Shown: positions 1 to 6,086 of the stretch, one piece after another
How positions within the stretch are numbered: the first letter of the stretch is position 1
How the letters are laid out: each line of letters opens with the position of its first letter
From: Geobacteraceae bacterium
Lineage (GTDB): Bacteria; Desulfobacterota; Desulfuromonadia; Geobacterales; Geobacteraceae
NCBI GenBank assembly: GCA_012797715.1
Contig: JAAZOO010000523.1
Location: 1 to 6,849, forward strand
Reading direction: 5' to 3'
DNA length: 6,849 nucleotides
The notes under the pieces: model-generated
The model's input: the letters and a program-made list of their open reading frames with translations, nothing else
What the model was told of the DNA's origin: nothing
The model's database searches: none
Program-made: the position numbers and the translations under genes

Positions 1-954
1 GAGCATTCCGAAGATTGCCGCATCATCCTCCTGGACCGGGGCAGCGATCCGGAAACAGAGCAAATCCTGCACGAATTCGCAGAGTATCTTGGTGACGGGG
101 CGATCCTTCTCCGCTCCGAGCGTGCTCGGGGATTCGTGGAAACGATCAACCTGGGTCTTGAGCGGGCCTCCGCGCCTCTCATGATTGCGGTGCGGACAAG
201 TACCCTGGTCACTCCGGGATGGATGGAACCCCTGCGGGAAGCCGCGCAAAAACCCGATGCCGGCGTTCTCGTTCCCGTCTTCCAGCCGAGGGAAGGAGCC
301 TTTTCGACGCGGGTGAAGGGGGAGCCGCCCCCTGCGGAGACGGGATGTGGTTCCTTTGCAGCCATCGGGATCACACGCCCTCTCTACGAGAGGGCGGGCG
401 GATTCGACTGCGGGATGGACGGAGACTCCTGGTGTCTCAGGGATTATTCACGCCGTGCCCATGGTGCCGGTTTCCGTACCCTTTCTGTGGCTGGCCCTCC
501 CGTGCTGTTCCGGGAAGAACCCGCCTACGGATCATCCGAAAGACGGGAACGTCTCCGGGTGGAAAGCGAAGCGATTTTTCGCGCCCGATGGGGAGAAGAT
601 CATGCCTACTGCCTCCGTCTCCCCCGGAACATCCATCCGGAAAAGCTCTCGCTGTCCTTCCACACGATGCTTGCCGGTGCGAGAAAGGGTCACCATTTCT
701 TCGTTTTGTCGCCCGGAACCGTGTTTCGAAGGATTCTCAACGCCGGTTTTCATCGCCTGCACGGCAATATAACCGTGGAGAGGATTCCCGCTTTGTTCCC
801 TTCCAGGGCGGTCCGTTCCGCATGTGCCCGTTTCCGGGAAACGTATCCGGGTGGTGTGCTGCTGAGCGGTATGGAAGCGGTTCTTGATGTGTGTGTTGGA
901 AAAGGCGTCACTTTCCATGAGGTGGAAAGCGCTTTCACAGCCGCGGAGGTCTGA
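1..954 (+). CDS. GT2-like (GT-A fold) glycosyltransferase, 5' end outside window
   Basis: The reading frame is open from base 1, so the true start lies upstream; the GTG at 136 is internal because family homology begins before it. 317 residues are visible. Numbered from the window edge, residues 8-15 (IILLDRGS) match the family 2 nucleotide-sugar strand 'vvDnGS'. Residues 43-75 match the family pattern of a GF..xiNxGL helix followed by a strand and 'vtpGWmepL'. Residues 121-160 match the acceptor-side 'GGFD...' block. About 150 C-terminal residues follow that I do not recognise. The usual DxD site reads RTST (residues 65-68) and the later ED/EDxD block reads DSWCLRD (142-148), so metal-binding acids appear lost or shifted. 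It likely transfers a sugar to a surface glycan, perhaps the heptose-containing core given the neighbours, but donor and acceptor are unknown. The stop directly abuts the gmhA start, implying co-translation. Confidence 0.75.
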   Translation, partial: EHSEDCRIILLDRGSDPETEQILHEFAEYLGDGAILLRSERARGFVETINLGLERASAPLMIAVRTSTLVTPGWMEPLREAAQKPDAGVLVPVFQPREGAFSTRVKGEPPPAETGCGSFAAIGITRPLYERAGGFDCGMDGDSWCLRDYSRRAHGAGFRTLSVAGPPVLFREEPAYGSSERRERLRVESEAIFRARWGEDHAYCLRLPRNIHPEKLSLSFHTMLAGARKGHHFFVLSPGTVFRRILNAGFHRLHGNITVERIPALFPSRAVRSACARFRETYPGGVLLSGMEAVLDVCVGKGVTFHEVESAFTAAEV

Positions 955-1554
955 ATGTCGGATATGGTGCATAGGCATAGGGTGCAGAACTGTTTTGCGG
1001 CCCATCGTGCGATCATGGATACGGTTGAACGGGAACTCTCTCAGGTCATTGCGGAGGTTGCCGCTCTTCTGGTCGATGTCTTTCGCGGCGGGGGGAAACT
1101 TCTCGTCATGGGGAACGGCGGCTCGGCCGCGGACGCCCAGCATTTCGCGGCTGAACTCGTGGGACGATTCCTCATGGAACGGAGAGCTCTTCCTGCCATC
1201 GCCCTGTCCACTGACACATCGATACTCACCGCGGTGGGTAACGATTACGGTTTCGCGTCGGTTTTCCGTCGTCAGGTGGAGGCCCTGGCTGCGAAAGGCG
1301 ACGTGGTGATGGGAATTTCCACCAGCGGATCCTCCCCCAATGTCCTAGAGGCGCTTCGCCGGGCCCGTGAAATGGGGTGCAGGACCGTAGTGCTTCTCGG
1401 AAGGGACGGAGGGGCGATCCGGGGAGTGACGGACCTGGACCTGACCGTTCCCGTCAGGGATACGCCACGCATCCAGGAAGCACATATCGCAATCATTCAT
1501 ATACTGTGCGAACTGGTGGAACAGGGATTGTACGGAGACGCGTGCACGCCGTGA
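955..1554 (+). CDS. gmhA: Phosphoheptose isomerase (sedoheptulose 7-phosphate isomerase)
   Basis: GmhA converts D-sedoheptulose 7-phosphate to D-glycero-D-manno-heptose 7-phosphate in the cytoplasm, the first step to ADP-heptose. The 199-residue product has the usual family length and a single SIS fold. The signature GNGGSAADAQHFAAEL spans residues 53-68. By analogy with E. coli GmhA, His63, Glu67, Gln174 and His182 are the zinc/catalytic set, and their spacing (4 and 8 residues) agrees. The phosphate-binding serine loop ISTSGSS is at 121-127. The C-terminal block RIQEAHIAIIH (172-182) is diagnostic of GmhA rather than other SIS proteins such as DiaA. The ATG begins immediately after the upstream TGA and has GGAGGT at 945-950, four bases before it. 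It is followed by hldE 45 bases downstream in the same direction. Confidence 0.95.
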   Translation: MSDMVHRHRVQNCFAAHRAIMDTVERELSQVIAEVAALLVDVFRGGGKLLVMGNGGSAADAQHFAAELVGRFLMERRALPAIALSTDTSILTAVGNDYGFASVFRRQVEALAAKGDVVMGISTSGSSPNVLEALRRAREMGCRTVVLLGRDGGAIRGVTDLDLTVPVRDTPRIQEAHIAIIHILCELVEQGLYGDACTP

Positions 1555-1599
1555 GGGGCGGGCCGGCGCAGTGAATCCAGGGAAGGCAAGGGACTCGTC

Positions 1600-3066
1600 A
1601 TGGATCGTAGGGATGCTGAATCCATCTTCACACGGGCGCGGAATGTCAGAGCACTGATTCTCGGGGACCTGATGATTGATGAATATCTCTGGGGCAGGGC
1701 AGAGAGGATATCACCCGAAGCTCCGGTACAGGTAGTCGACGTGAAAAGGGAGGACATTCGGCTCGGCGGCGCCGGAAATGTGGCCAACAACATGGCCGCG
1801 TTTGGATGCAGGGTCTTTATCTGCGGGGTCGTCGGCGGAGACGAAAACGGAGCCAAACTGCGACGGGCGTTTGCCGATGGGGGAATGGATGTTTCCGGGG
1901 TGTTCGAAGACCCGCTCCGCATGACCAGCAAGAAGACGCGGGTCCTCGCCTCGAATCAGCAGATCGTGCGCATCGACCGCGAGTCCCGGAAAGATATCTC
2001 GCAGGAGATGGAAGACAGGCTTCTTGAGTTCGTCCGCCATCAGACGTGTCAGTGGAATATCATCCTCGTTTCCGACTACGGAAAGGGTATCCTCACCCCG
2101 CGGGTGCTGAGCGGTGTCATCACCTCGGCCCGGGAGCGCGGCATTCCGGTGATAGTCGATCCGAAGGGGAATGATTTCGGAAAATACCGGGGCGCCACCA
2201 TCATTACCCCGAACCGGAAAGAGGCGGAGATCGCATCCCGCATCACGATTCACGACGACGAAAGCCTGGAACGGGCAGCCTCCTTTCTCATGGCCCAGGG
2301 GGAGTACGATGCGCTTCTCGTTACCCGAAGTGCGGAGGGCATGTCTCTCTTCCCTCGGGGGAGGGAGGCAGTGCATATTCCCACCGTTGCACGGGAGGTC
2401 TACGATGTGACCGGCGCAGGGGACACCGTCGTGGCTGGGCTGGGTCTGGGTCTTGCCTGCGGGGCGGACTTTGTGGGAGCGTCACGCCTGGCGAACGTGG
2501 CGGCCGGTATCGCGGTGGGCAAGGTGGGGACATCCATCGTCACTCCCGAGGAGATCATCGGATCCATTCGCCATGAGCATCTGGACAGCGATACCAAGAT
2601 CAAGAATCTGGACGCTCTTGCGGACCTCATCGAGGCCGAGAAGAGGAAGGGCAAGAGGATTGCCTTTACCAACGGCTGTTTCGACCTGCTCCACGTGGGT
2701 CACGTGAAATATCTCCAGAAAGCCAGGACCTGCGGAGATCTGCTGGTTCTCGGCCTCAACAGCGACGCTTCCGTGAGGCGGCTCAAGGGAGAAAAGCGCC
2801 CCCTGATTGGGCAGTCCGAGCGGGCGCACATTCTGGCCGCGCTGGACTGTATCGACTACGTGGTGATCTTTGACGAAGATACTCCCATCAGGCTTCTGGA
2901 GACCCTGCGCCCCCATGTGCTGGTGAAGGGCGGCGATTACACCCCCGACAGGGTCGTCGGGAAGGAACTCGTGGAATCCTATGGCGGAAGGGTGGAGTTG
3001 GTTGAATTTGTTGACGGCAAATCCACGACCAATATCATCGAGAAGATCCTCCAGAATTACGGTTGA
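1600..3066 (+). CDS. hldE: Bifunctional heptose 7-phosphate kinase / heptose 1-phosphate adenylyltransferase
   Basis: HldE (formerly RfaE) phosphorylates D-glycero-D-manno-heptose 7-phosphate at C1. After GmhB removes the 7-phosphate, it adds AMP to give ADP-D-glycero-beta-D-manno-heptose. The 488-residue protein is a full kinase-transferase fusion of normal length. The N-terminal PfkB/ribokinase domain (about 1-325) shows the substrate-side LGGAGNVANN (55-64), VSDYGKG (157-163), a DPKG segment (187-190) and the anion-hole/catalytic motif DVTGAGD (269-275), with Asp275 the expected base. The C-terminal nucleotidyltransferase domain (about 340-488) has FTNGCFDLLHVGH (356-368), an HxGH-type motif, and LKGEKRPL (395-402). 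The late KSTTNII (474-480) sits where this family has its second nucleotide-binding loop. The ATG at 1600 has AAGGGA at 1588-1593. All key residues are present, so both activities are expected. Confidence 0.96.
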   Translation: MDRRDAESIFTRARNVRALILGDLMIDEYLWGRAERISPEAPVQVVDVKREDIRLGGAGNVANNMAAFGCRVFICGVVGGDENGAKLRRAFADGGMDVSGVFEDPLRMTSKKTRVLASNQQIVRIDRESRKDISQEMEDRLLEFVRHQTCQWNIILVSDYGKGILTPRVLSGVITSARERGIPVIVDPKGNDFGKYRGATIITPNRKEAEIASRITIHDDESLERAASFLMAQGEYDALLVTRSAEGMSLFPRGREAVHIPTVAREVYDVTGAGDTVVAGLGLGLACGADFVGASRLANVAAGIAVGKVGTSIVTPEEIIGSIRHEHLDSDTKIKNLDALADLIEAEKRKGKRIAFTNGCFDLLHVGHVKYLQKARTCGDLLVLGLNSDASVRRLKGEKRPLIGQSERAHILAALDCIDYVVIFDEDTPIRLLETLRPHVLVKGGDYTPDRVVGKELVESYGGRVELVEFVDGKSTTNIIEKILQNYG

Positions 3067-3087
3067 TGCCAGAAGGCGGATTCCTGT

Positions 3088-3098
3088 GGAAGGGTGAT
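3088..3098 (+). promoter_or_regulatory. Ribosome binding site selecting the gmhB start
   Basis: The purine-rich GGAAGGGTGAT lies upstream of ATG 3105; its GGTGAT portion ends six bases before that ATG. It could also serve the in-frame GTG at 3099, which is only four bases beyond AAGGG. The earlier in-frame ATG at 3066 overlaps the hldE stop as TGATG but has no good Shine-Dalgarno sequence. This favours 3105, where the protein begins nine residues before the conserved FLDRDG motif region, as in known GmhB proteins. Confidence 0.6.
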
Positions 3099-3104
3099 GT
3101 GAAT

Positions 3105-3680
3105 ATGACCTCACAAGGGACTAGGAAAGCGGTGTTCCTGGACCGCGACGGTGTCATCAACGTTGAAAAGGGGTACGTGCACCGGATCCGGGATTTCCAG
3201 CTGTTGCCGGGAGTGCCGAGGGCCATCAGGCTCCTGAACGATGCCGGGTTTCTGGTGATCGTGGTGACCAACCAGTCGGGTGTTGCCCGTGGATACTATT
3301 CCTTGGATGCGGTTCACCGTCTCCACCGTCACCTGGACGCGGAGCTTGCTCCTTTCGGAGCCCATATCGATGCCTACTACGTCTGTCCCCACCACCCCGA
3401 ACACGGCGTTGCCGAGCTGAAAGTGGGCTGCTCCTGCCGAAAGCCTCTGCCGGGAATGCTGGAACAGGCTTCAGCGGATTTCGGAATTCGGATGGGAGAA
3501 TCGTACATGATAGGAGACAAGGCGACCGATGTGGCGGCCGGCAGGGCCGCGGGGTGTCGGACGCTCTTTATCGGTACGCCTTCCGGCGCGCGGGAAGGCG
3601 GTATTCCAGAGGATACCCCGGTTTTCCCCTCTCTGCTGGATTGCGTCCTTTCCATCGCAAACGCTGCAGGGACTCAATAG
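3105..3680 (+). CDS. gmhB: D-glycero-beta-D-manno-heptose 1,7-bisphosphate 7-phosphatase
   Basis: GmhB hydrolyses the 7-phosphate of heptose 1,7-bisphosphate made by the HldE kinase domain, giving the substrate for the HldE adenylyltransferase. It is a HAD-superfamily IIIA phosphatase. From ATG 3105 it has 191 residues, the usual size. Motif I FLDRDG (11-16) supplies nucleophile Asp13 and acid/base Asp15. Motif II is VVTNQSG (53-59). Arg112-Lys113 supply the conserved basic residue. Motif III IGDKATD (136-142) has magnesium-site Asp138. A structural zinc loop is present with Cys94, His96, Cys109 and Cys111, matching the CxH...CxC pattern of E. coli GmhB. This separates it from histidinol phosphatases mainly through context. 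Start alternatives are ATG 3066 (overlapping the hldE stop) and GTG 3099. It is the last gene of the heptose set before a non-coding gap. Confidence 0.93.
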   Translation: MTSQGTRKAVFLDRDGVINVEKGYVHRIRDFQLLPGVPRAIRLLNDAGFLVIVVTNQSGVARGYYSLDAVHRLHRHLDAELAPFGAHIDAYYVCPHHPEHGVAELKVGCSCRKPLPGMLEQASADFGIRMGESYMIGDKATDVAAGRAAGCRTLFIGTPSGAREGGIPEDTPVFPSLLDCVLSIANAAGTQ

Positions 3681-3683
3681 TAT

Positions 3684-3711
3684 TTGACGCTCTTTCTCCC
3701 CTTGTGTTAAT
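3684..3711 (+). promoter_or_regulatory. Putative sigma-70-type promoter upstream of rmlA
   Basis: A -35-like TTGACG (3684-3689) is followed after 16 bases by GTTAAT (3706-3711), four of six matches to TATAAT. It carries the extended -10 dinucleotide TG at 3703-3704. The site begins four bases after the gmhB stop. Transcription would begin near 3718, giving a leader of about 90 bases before rmlA. It overlaps a candidate terminator stem, so one of the two calls may be fortuitous. The assignment is by motif only. Confidence 0.45.
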
Positions 3712-3732
3712 AGAGCAGTGGGGTGTTTTTTT
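3698..3732 (+). terminator. Candidate intrinsic terminator of the heptose operon
   Basis: CCCCTTG (3698-3704) can pair with CAG plus GGGG (3716-3718 and 3720-3723) around a single bulged T at 3719, with one T-G wobble and an 11-base loop. It is followed by TG and then seven T residues (3726-3732). The position, 18 bases after the gmhB stop, suits the end of an operon. The stem is short and imperfect, so termination may be partial. Confidence 0.45.
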
Positions 3733-3753
3733 CGTGCTTGCTGCTTCATGGAG

Positions 3754-3781
3754 GGGAACTGCCGGCGCGGATGCCGTTCCC
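3754..3781 (+). other. Imperfect hairpin in the rmlA leader
   Basis: GGGAAC (3754-3759) pairs with GTTCCC (3776-3781). Above a four-base bulge, GGC (3764-3766) pairs with GCC (3773-3775) around a six-base loop. It sits about 30 bases before the rmlA start in the non-coding stretch 3681-3810. It has no T-run after it, so it is not a terminator. It could affect mRNA stability or be fortuitous. I recognise no known riboswitch. Confidence 0.3.
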
Positions 3782-3810
3782 AATCGGTACGGAAGACAAG
3801 AAGGACGGGA

Positions 3811-4704
3811 GTGAACGTGGCGATTCATAAGGGAATTATCCTTGCGGGGGGTGCCGGAAGCAGGCTGTACCCGCTTACGCTCGTGGCCAGCAAGCAGCTC
3901 CAGCCGGTCTACGACAAGCCGATGATCTTCTATCCCCTGGCAACTCTCATGATGGCGGGACTGCGGGACATCCTCATCATCTCCACACCCCATGATACGC
4001 CGAGATTCGAGTCGCTTCTCGGCGACGGGTCCCGGTGGGGAATCCGGCTCACCTACAAGGTCCAGCCCGAACCCAAGGGGATAGCCCAAGCGTTTCTGGT
4101 GGGAGAGGAGTTCATTGGAAGGGATCCGGTCTGCCTCATTCTCGGGGACAACATCTTTTACGGCAAAATGGGCCTCGACCGGGCCGTCGCCGAATTCACC
4201 ACCGGAGCCCAGATATTCGGATACTACGTTCATGACCCGCAACGGTACGGCGTGGTCGAATTCGATGAAAACGGACGCGCCATTGGCATCGAAGAGAAAC
4301 CGGAGAGGCCGAAAACGCACTATGCCGTTCCCGGTCTTTACCTGTACGACAGCAAGGTTGTGGAGCTTGCCAGGAGCATGCGCCCGTCAGCCCGGGGAGA
4401 ACTGGAAATCACCGATCTGAACCTGGAGTACCTTCGACGGGGTGAGTTGCGCGTGGAAAGGCTGGGGCGCGGGATTGCGTGGCTTGATACCGGAACGCAC
4501 CAGAGCCTCCTGGAGGCAAGCCATTTCATTGGAACGCTTGAGGCCCGGCAGGGCCTGAAAATCGCCTGCCTGGAGGAGATAGCCTTCCGTTTCGGTTTTA
4601 TTGACGCCGCGGGAATGAAAAAGGCGATCGAGGGCACGCCCGGGTCGGGGTACCGTGATTATCTGGTGAGGGTATACGAAGAGATTACAGGAAGGGAGCT
4701 GTAA
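3811..4704 (+). CDS. rmlA: Glucose-1-phosphate thymidylyltransferase
   Basis: RmlA joins dTTP and glucose 1-phosphate to make dTDP-glucose, the entry to dTDP-deoxysugars. From GTG 3811 it has 297 residues, close to the usual 290. The nucleotide-binding signature GGAGSRLYPLT is at 13-23, followed by SKQLQPVYDKPMIFYPL (27-43), the RmlA active-site block. LLGDGSRWGI (69-78), VQPEPKGIAQAF (84-95) and LGDN with metal-site Asp113 follow. EEKP is at 161-164 and a second acidic residue, Asp226, lies in WLDTGTH. The end (IACLEEIAFRFGFID) is the normal RmlA C-terminus. The start is uncertain: GTG 3811 has AAGGA at 3801-3805, GTG 3817 has GGGAG at 3807-3811, and homology begins at HKGIILAGG. An extension to GTG 3718 is unlikely. 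The cupin gene follows one base after the stop. Confidence 0.94.
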   Translation: MNVAIHKGIILAGGAGSRLYPLTLVASKQLQPVYDKPMIFYPLATLMMAGLRDILIISTPHDTPRFESLLGDGSRWGIRLTYKVQPEPKGIAQAFLVGEEFIGRDPVCLILGDNIFYGKMGLDRAVAEFTTGAQIFGYYVHDPQRYGVVEFDENGRAIGIEEKPERPKTHYAVPGLYLYDSKVVELARSMRPSARGELEITDLNLEYLRRGELRVERLGRGIAWLDTGTHQSLLEASHFIGTLEARQGLKIACLEEIAFRFGFIDAAGMKKAIEGTPGSGYRDYLVRVYEEITGREL

Positions 4705-4705
4705 G

Positions 4706-5197
4706 GTGGCAGAACAAGTCGTCACATTCACGGAGGGACGGATACACGGCGTCGTGGTGCGGCCCTTGACGAAGTATCTGGACGACCGCGGCTGGCTGTC
4801 GGAACTGTTCAGGCTTGATGAGCTTGAGGGGGTGATGAAGCCCGCCATGGCCTATCTCTCCATGACCAGACCTGGCATTGCGCGGGGCCCCCATGAACAT
4901 GTGGAGCAGACCGATTACTTCTGCTTCCTCGGCCCTTCCAACTTTAAAATCTACCTGTGGGACCGTCGGCCAGAGTCCCCATCGTTCGGTGTCCGGCAGA
5001 TATTCTTCGCCGGTCTCGACGCCCCTGCCTTGGTCGTGGTCCCTCCGGGCGTCGTGCATGCTTACAAGAATGTGGGTGTAGAGAACGGCCTGGTATTCAA
5101 CGCCCCTGACAGGCTCTATGCCGGCGAGGGGAAAAAGTTCCCGGTGGATGAAATCCGGCATGAAGACCTGGAAGGGTCGCCGTTCCGCCTGGTCTGA
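4706..5197 (+). CDS. RmlC-like cupin, dTDP-sugar epimerase superfamily, atypical
   Basis: This 163-residue protein is a single cupin, shorter than classic RmlC (about 180-190). It shows the superfamily order: DDRGWLSELFR (26-36, the 'DeRG' strand), ARGPHEHVEQTD (59-70), WDRRPESPSFG (86-95), PPGVVHAY (113-120) and FNAPDRLY (131-138). His63 can stand for the RmlC catalytic base. However, the substrate-binding 'GKxxRV' that follows in RmlC is replaced by QTDYFCF. The usual YKTTDYY is replaced by FNAPDRLY, so the catalytic tyrosine is missing or moved to Tyr138. It resembles, from memory, a widespread short RmlC-related family with a 'HxHxxQTDxF' motif whose substrates are poorly defined. GTG 4706 has AAGGGAG at 4692-4698 and lies one base after rmlA, so a role on an RmlA-derived dTDP-sugar is likely. 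An epimerase or isomerase role is inferred, not shown. Confidence 0.8.
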   Translation: MAEQVVTFTEGRIHGVVVRPLTKYLDDRGWLSELFRLDELEGVMKPAMAYLSMTRPGIARGPHEHVEQTDYFCFLGPSNFKIYLWDRRPESPSFGVRQIFFAGLDAPALVVVPPGVVHAYKNVGVENGLVFNAPDRLYAGEGKKFPVDEIRHEDLEGSPFRLV

Positions 5198-5230
5198 CGG
5201 AATGGAGTATCCAGGGGGGCAGACGCTGCG

Positions 5231-5263
5231 GGGAGGAGATGTTTCGCCTCCCTTTCCTATTTT
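5231..5263 (+). terminator. Probable intrinsic terminator after the rml pair
   Basis: In the 69-base gap, GGGAGG (5231-5236) pairs perfectly with CCTCCC (5247-5252) around a 10-base loop. It is followed directly by the T-rich TTTCCTATTTT (5253-5263). The tail is broken by CC and A, so efficiency is uncertain. It ends three bases before the mreC ATG, unusually close. The rest of the gap (5198-5230) shows no convincing promoter. Confidence 0.5.
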
Positions 5264-5266
5264 GGG

Positions 5267-6082
5267 ATGATGTTCGATTTTTTCAGAAAACATGCTTTCC
5301 GCATACTCGCCGCCGGCATACTGCTGGGAGCTCTTCTCTTTTTCTCTCTGAATCTGAGGAACAGGGAGAATTCCAACACCTTCGAGCGTTCGGTGCTGAA
5401 CGTGGTGTCTCCGGCGGGGGGGGCGGCCTCTCGGGCCAACGGTTTCGTATCCGGTATCTGGGATACCTATATCTCCCTGATCGGGGTTCGTAAGGAAAAT
5501 GAAAGACTGCGGAAACTCGTGGAACGCCTCAGCAGGGAGGTTGTTGAAAACCGTGAGGCTCTCCACTCCAATGAACGGTTGAAGCAATTGCTGAACCTGA
5601 AAGATTCCGTCCCGTCTCCATCCATTGCCGCGTCCATCATCGGAGAGGATGTGACCCCCTGGTTCAGGACCGTCATTATCGACAGGGGAGCGGTGGACGG
5701 GGTCCGGGAAGGGATGCCCGTTATTGCCGCATCGGGGGTTGTGGGTCGAATCGTGCGTGTTGCGGCGAACAGTTCGCGCCTTCTCCTGCTGACGGATCAC
5801 GCAAGCGCCATTGCCGCAACCGTTCAGCGTTCCCGCGCCAGGGGAGTCGTCAAGGGAAAGAGCGGAGGAATATGTTCGCTGGACTTTTCCCAGCGAGGAG
5901 AGGATGTGAAAGCGGGCGACATCATCGTAACATCCGGTATCGGCGGGGTGTTTCCGAAAGGTCTCCCCATCGGTGAGGTGACCATGGTGAAAAAGGGGGA
6001 ATACGGTATCTTTCAGACCGTTGAGCTCCGTCCGTACGTTTCCCTGTCCCGTCTGGAAGAAGTGCTTGTACTGGTTCGATAG
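5267..6082 (+). CDS. mreC: Rod shape-determining protein MreC
   Basis: MreC is a bitopic inner-membrane protein whose periplasmic part scaffolds the elongasome and activates PBP2-RodA. The 271 residues show a short cytoplasmic start (FFRKHAFR), one membrane segment at about 11-28 and a charged helical stretch at about 72-112 (IGVRKENERLRKLVERL...), the typical coiled coil. Two beta domains follow, with IDRGAVDGVREGMPV (138-152), SGVVGRI (156-162) and TSGIGGVFPKGLPIGEV (222-238), all hallmarks of MreC. ATG 5267 is followed directly by a second ATG at 5270; neither has a good Shine-Dalgarno sequence, and no other in-frame start exists just upstream. A run of eight G residues lies at 5416-5423, codons 50-53. 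mreD follows four bases after the stop. mreB is not upstream in the window. Confidence 0.95.
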   Translation: MMFDFFRKHAFRILAAGILLGALLFFSLNLRNRENSNTFERSVLNVVSPAGGAASRANGFVSGIWDTYISLIGVRKENERLRKLVERLSREVVENREALHSNERLKQLLNLKDSVPSPSIAASIIGEDVTPWFRTVIIDRGAVDGVREGMPVIAASGVVGRIVRVAANSSRLLLLTDHASAIAATVQRSRARGVVKGKSGGICSLDFSQRGEDVKAGDIIVTSGIGGVFPKGLPIGEVTMVKKGEYGIFQTVELRPYVSLSRLEEVLVLVR

Positions 6083-6086
6083 CGCC

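Noticed and set aside
1540..1549. Perfect 10-base palindrome GCGTGCACGC at the 3' end of gmhA.
   Set aside because: It lies within coding sequence, has no T-run or second copy in the window, and such GC palindromes are expected by chance.
3718..3810. An in-frame N-terminal extension of rmlA from GTG 3718 or ATG 3748, rich in Cys and Arg.
   Set aside because: RmlA homology begins at HKGIILAGG. GTG 3718 would be at the predicted transcript start, and better Shine-Dalgarno sequences precede GTG 3811 and GTG 3817.
3568..4320. A 250-codon minus-strand open frame over the end of gmhB and the first half of rmlA.
   Set aside because: It is antisense to conserved genes, has no recognisable domain, and crosses the intergenic gap without any sign of its own start signals.
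5239..5493. An 84-codon open frame beginning with ATG right after GGGGAGGAG.
   Set aside because: It overlaps mreC out of frame for most of its length, the Shine-Dalgarno is only two bases from the ATG and lies in a hairpin, and the product resembles no family.
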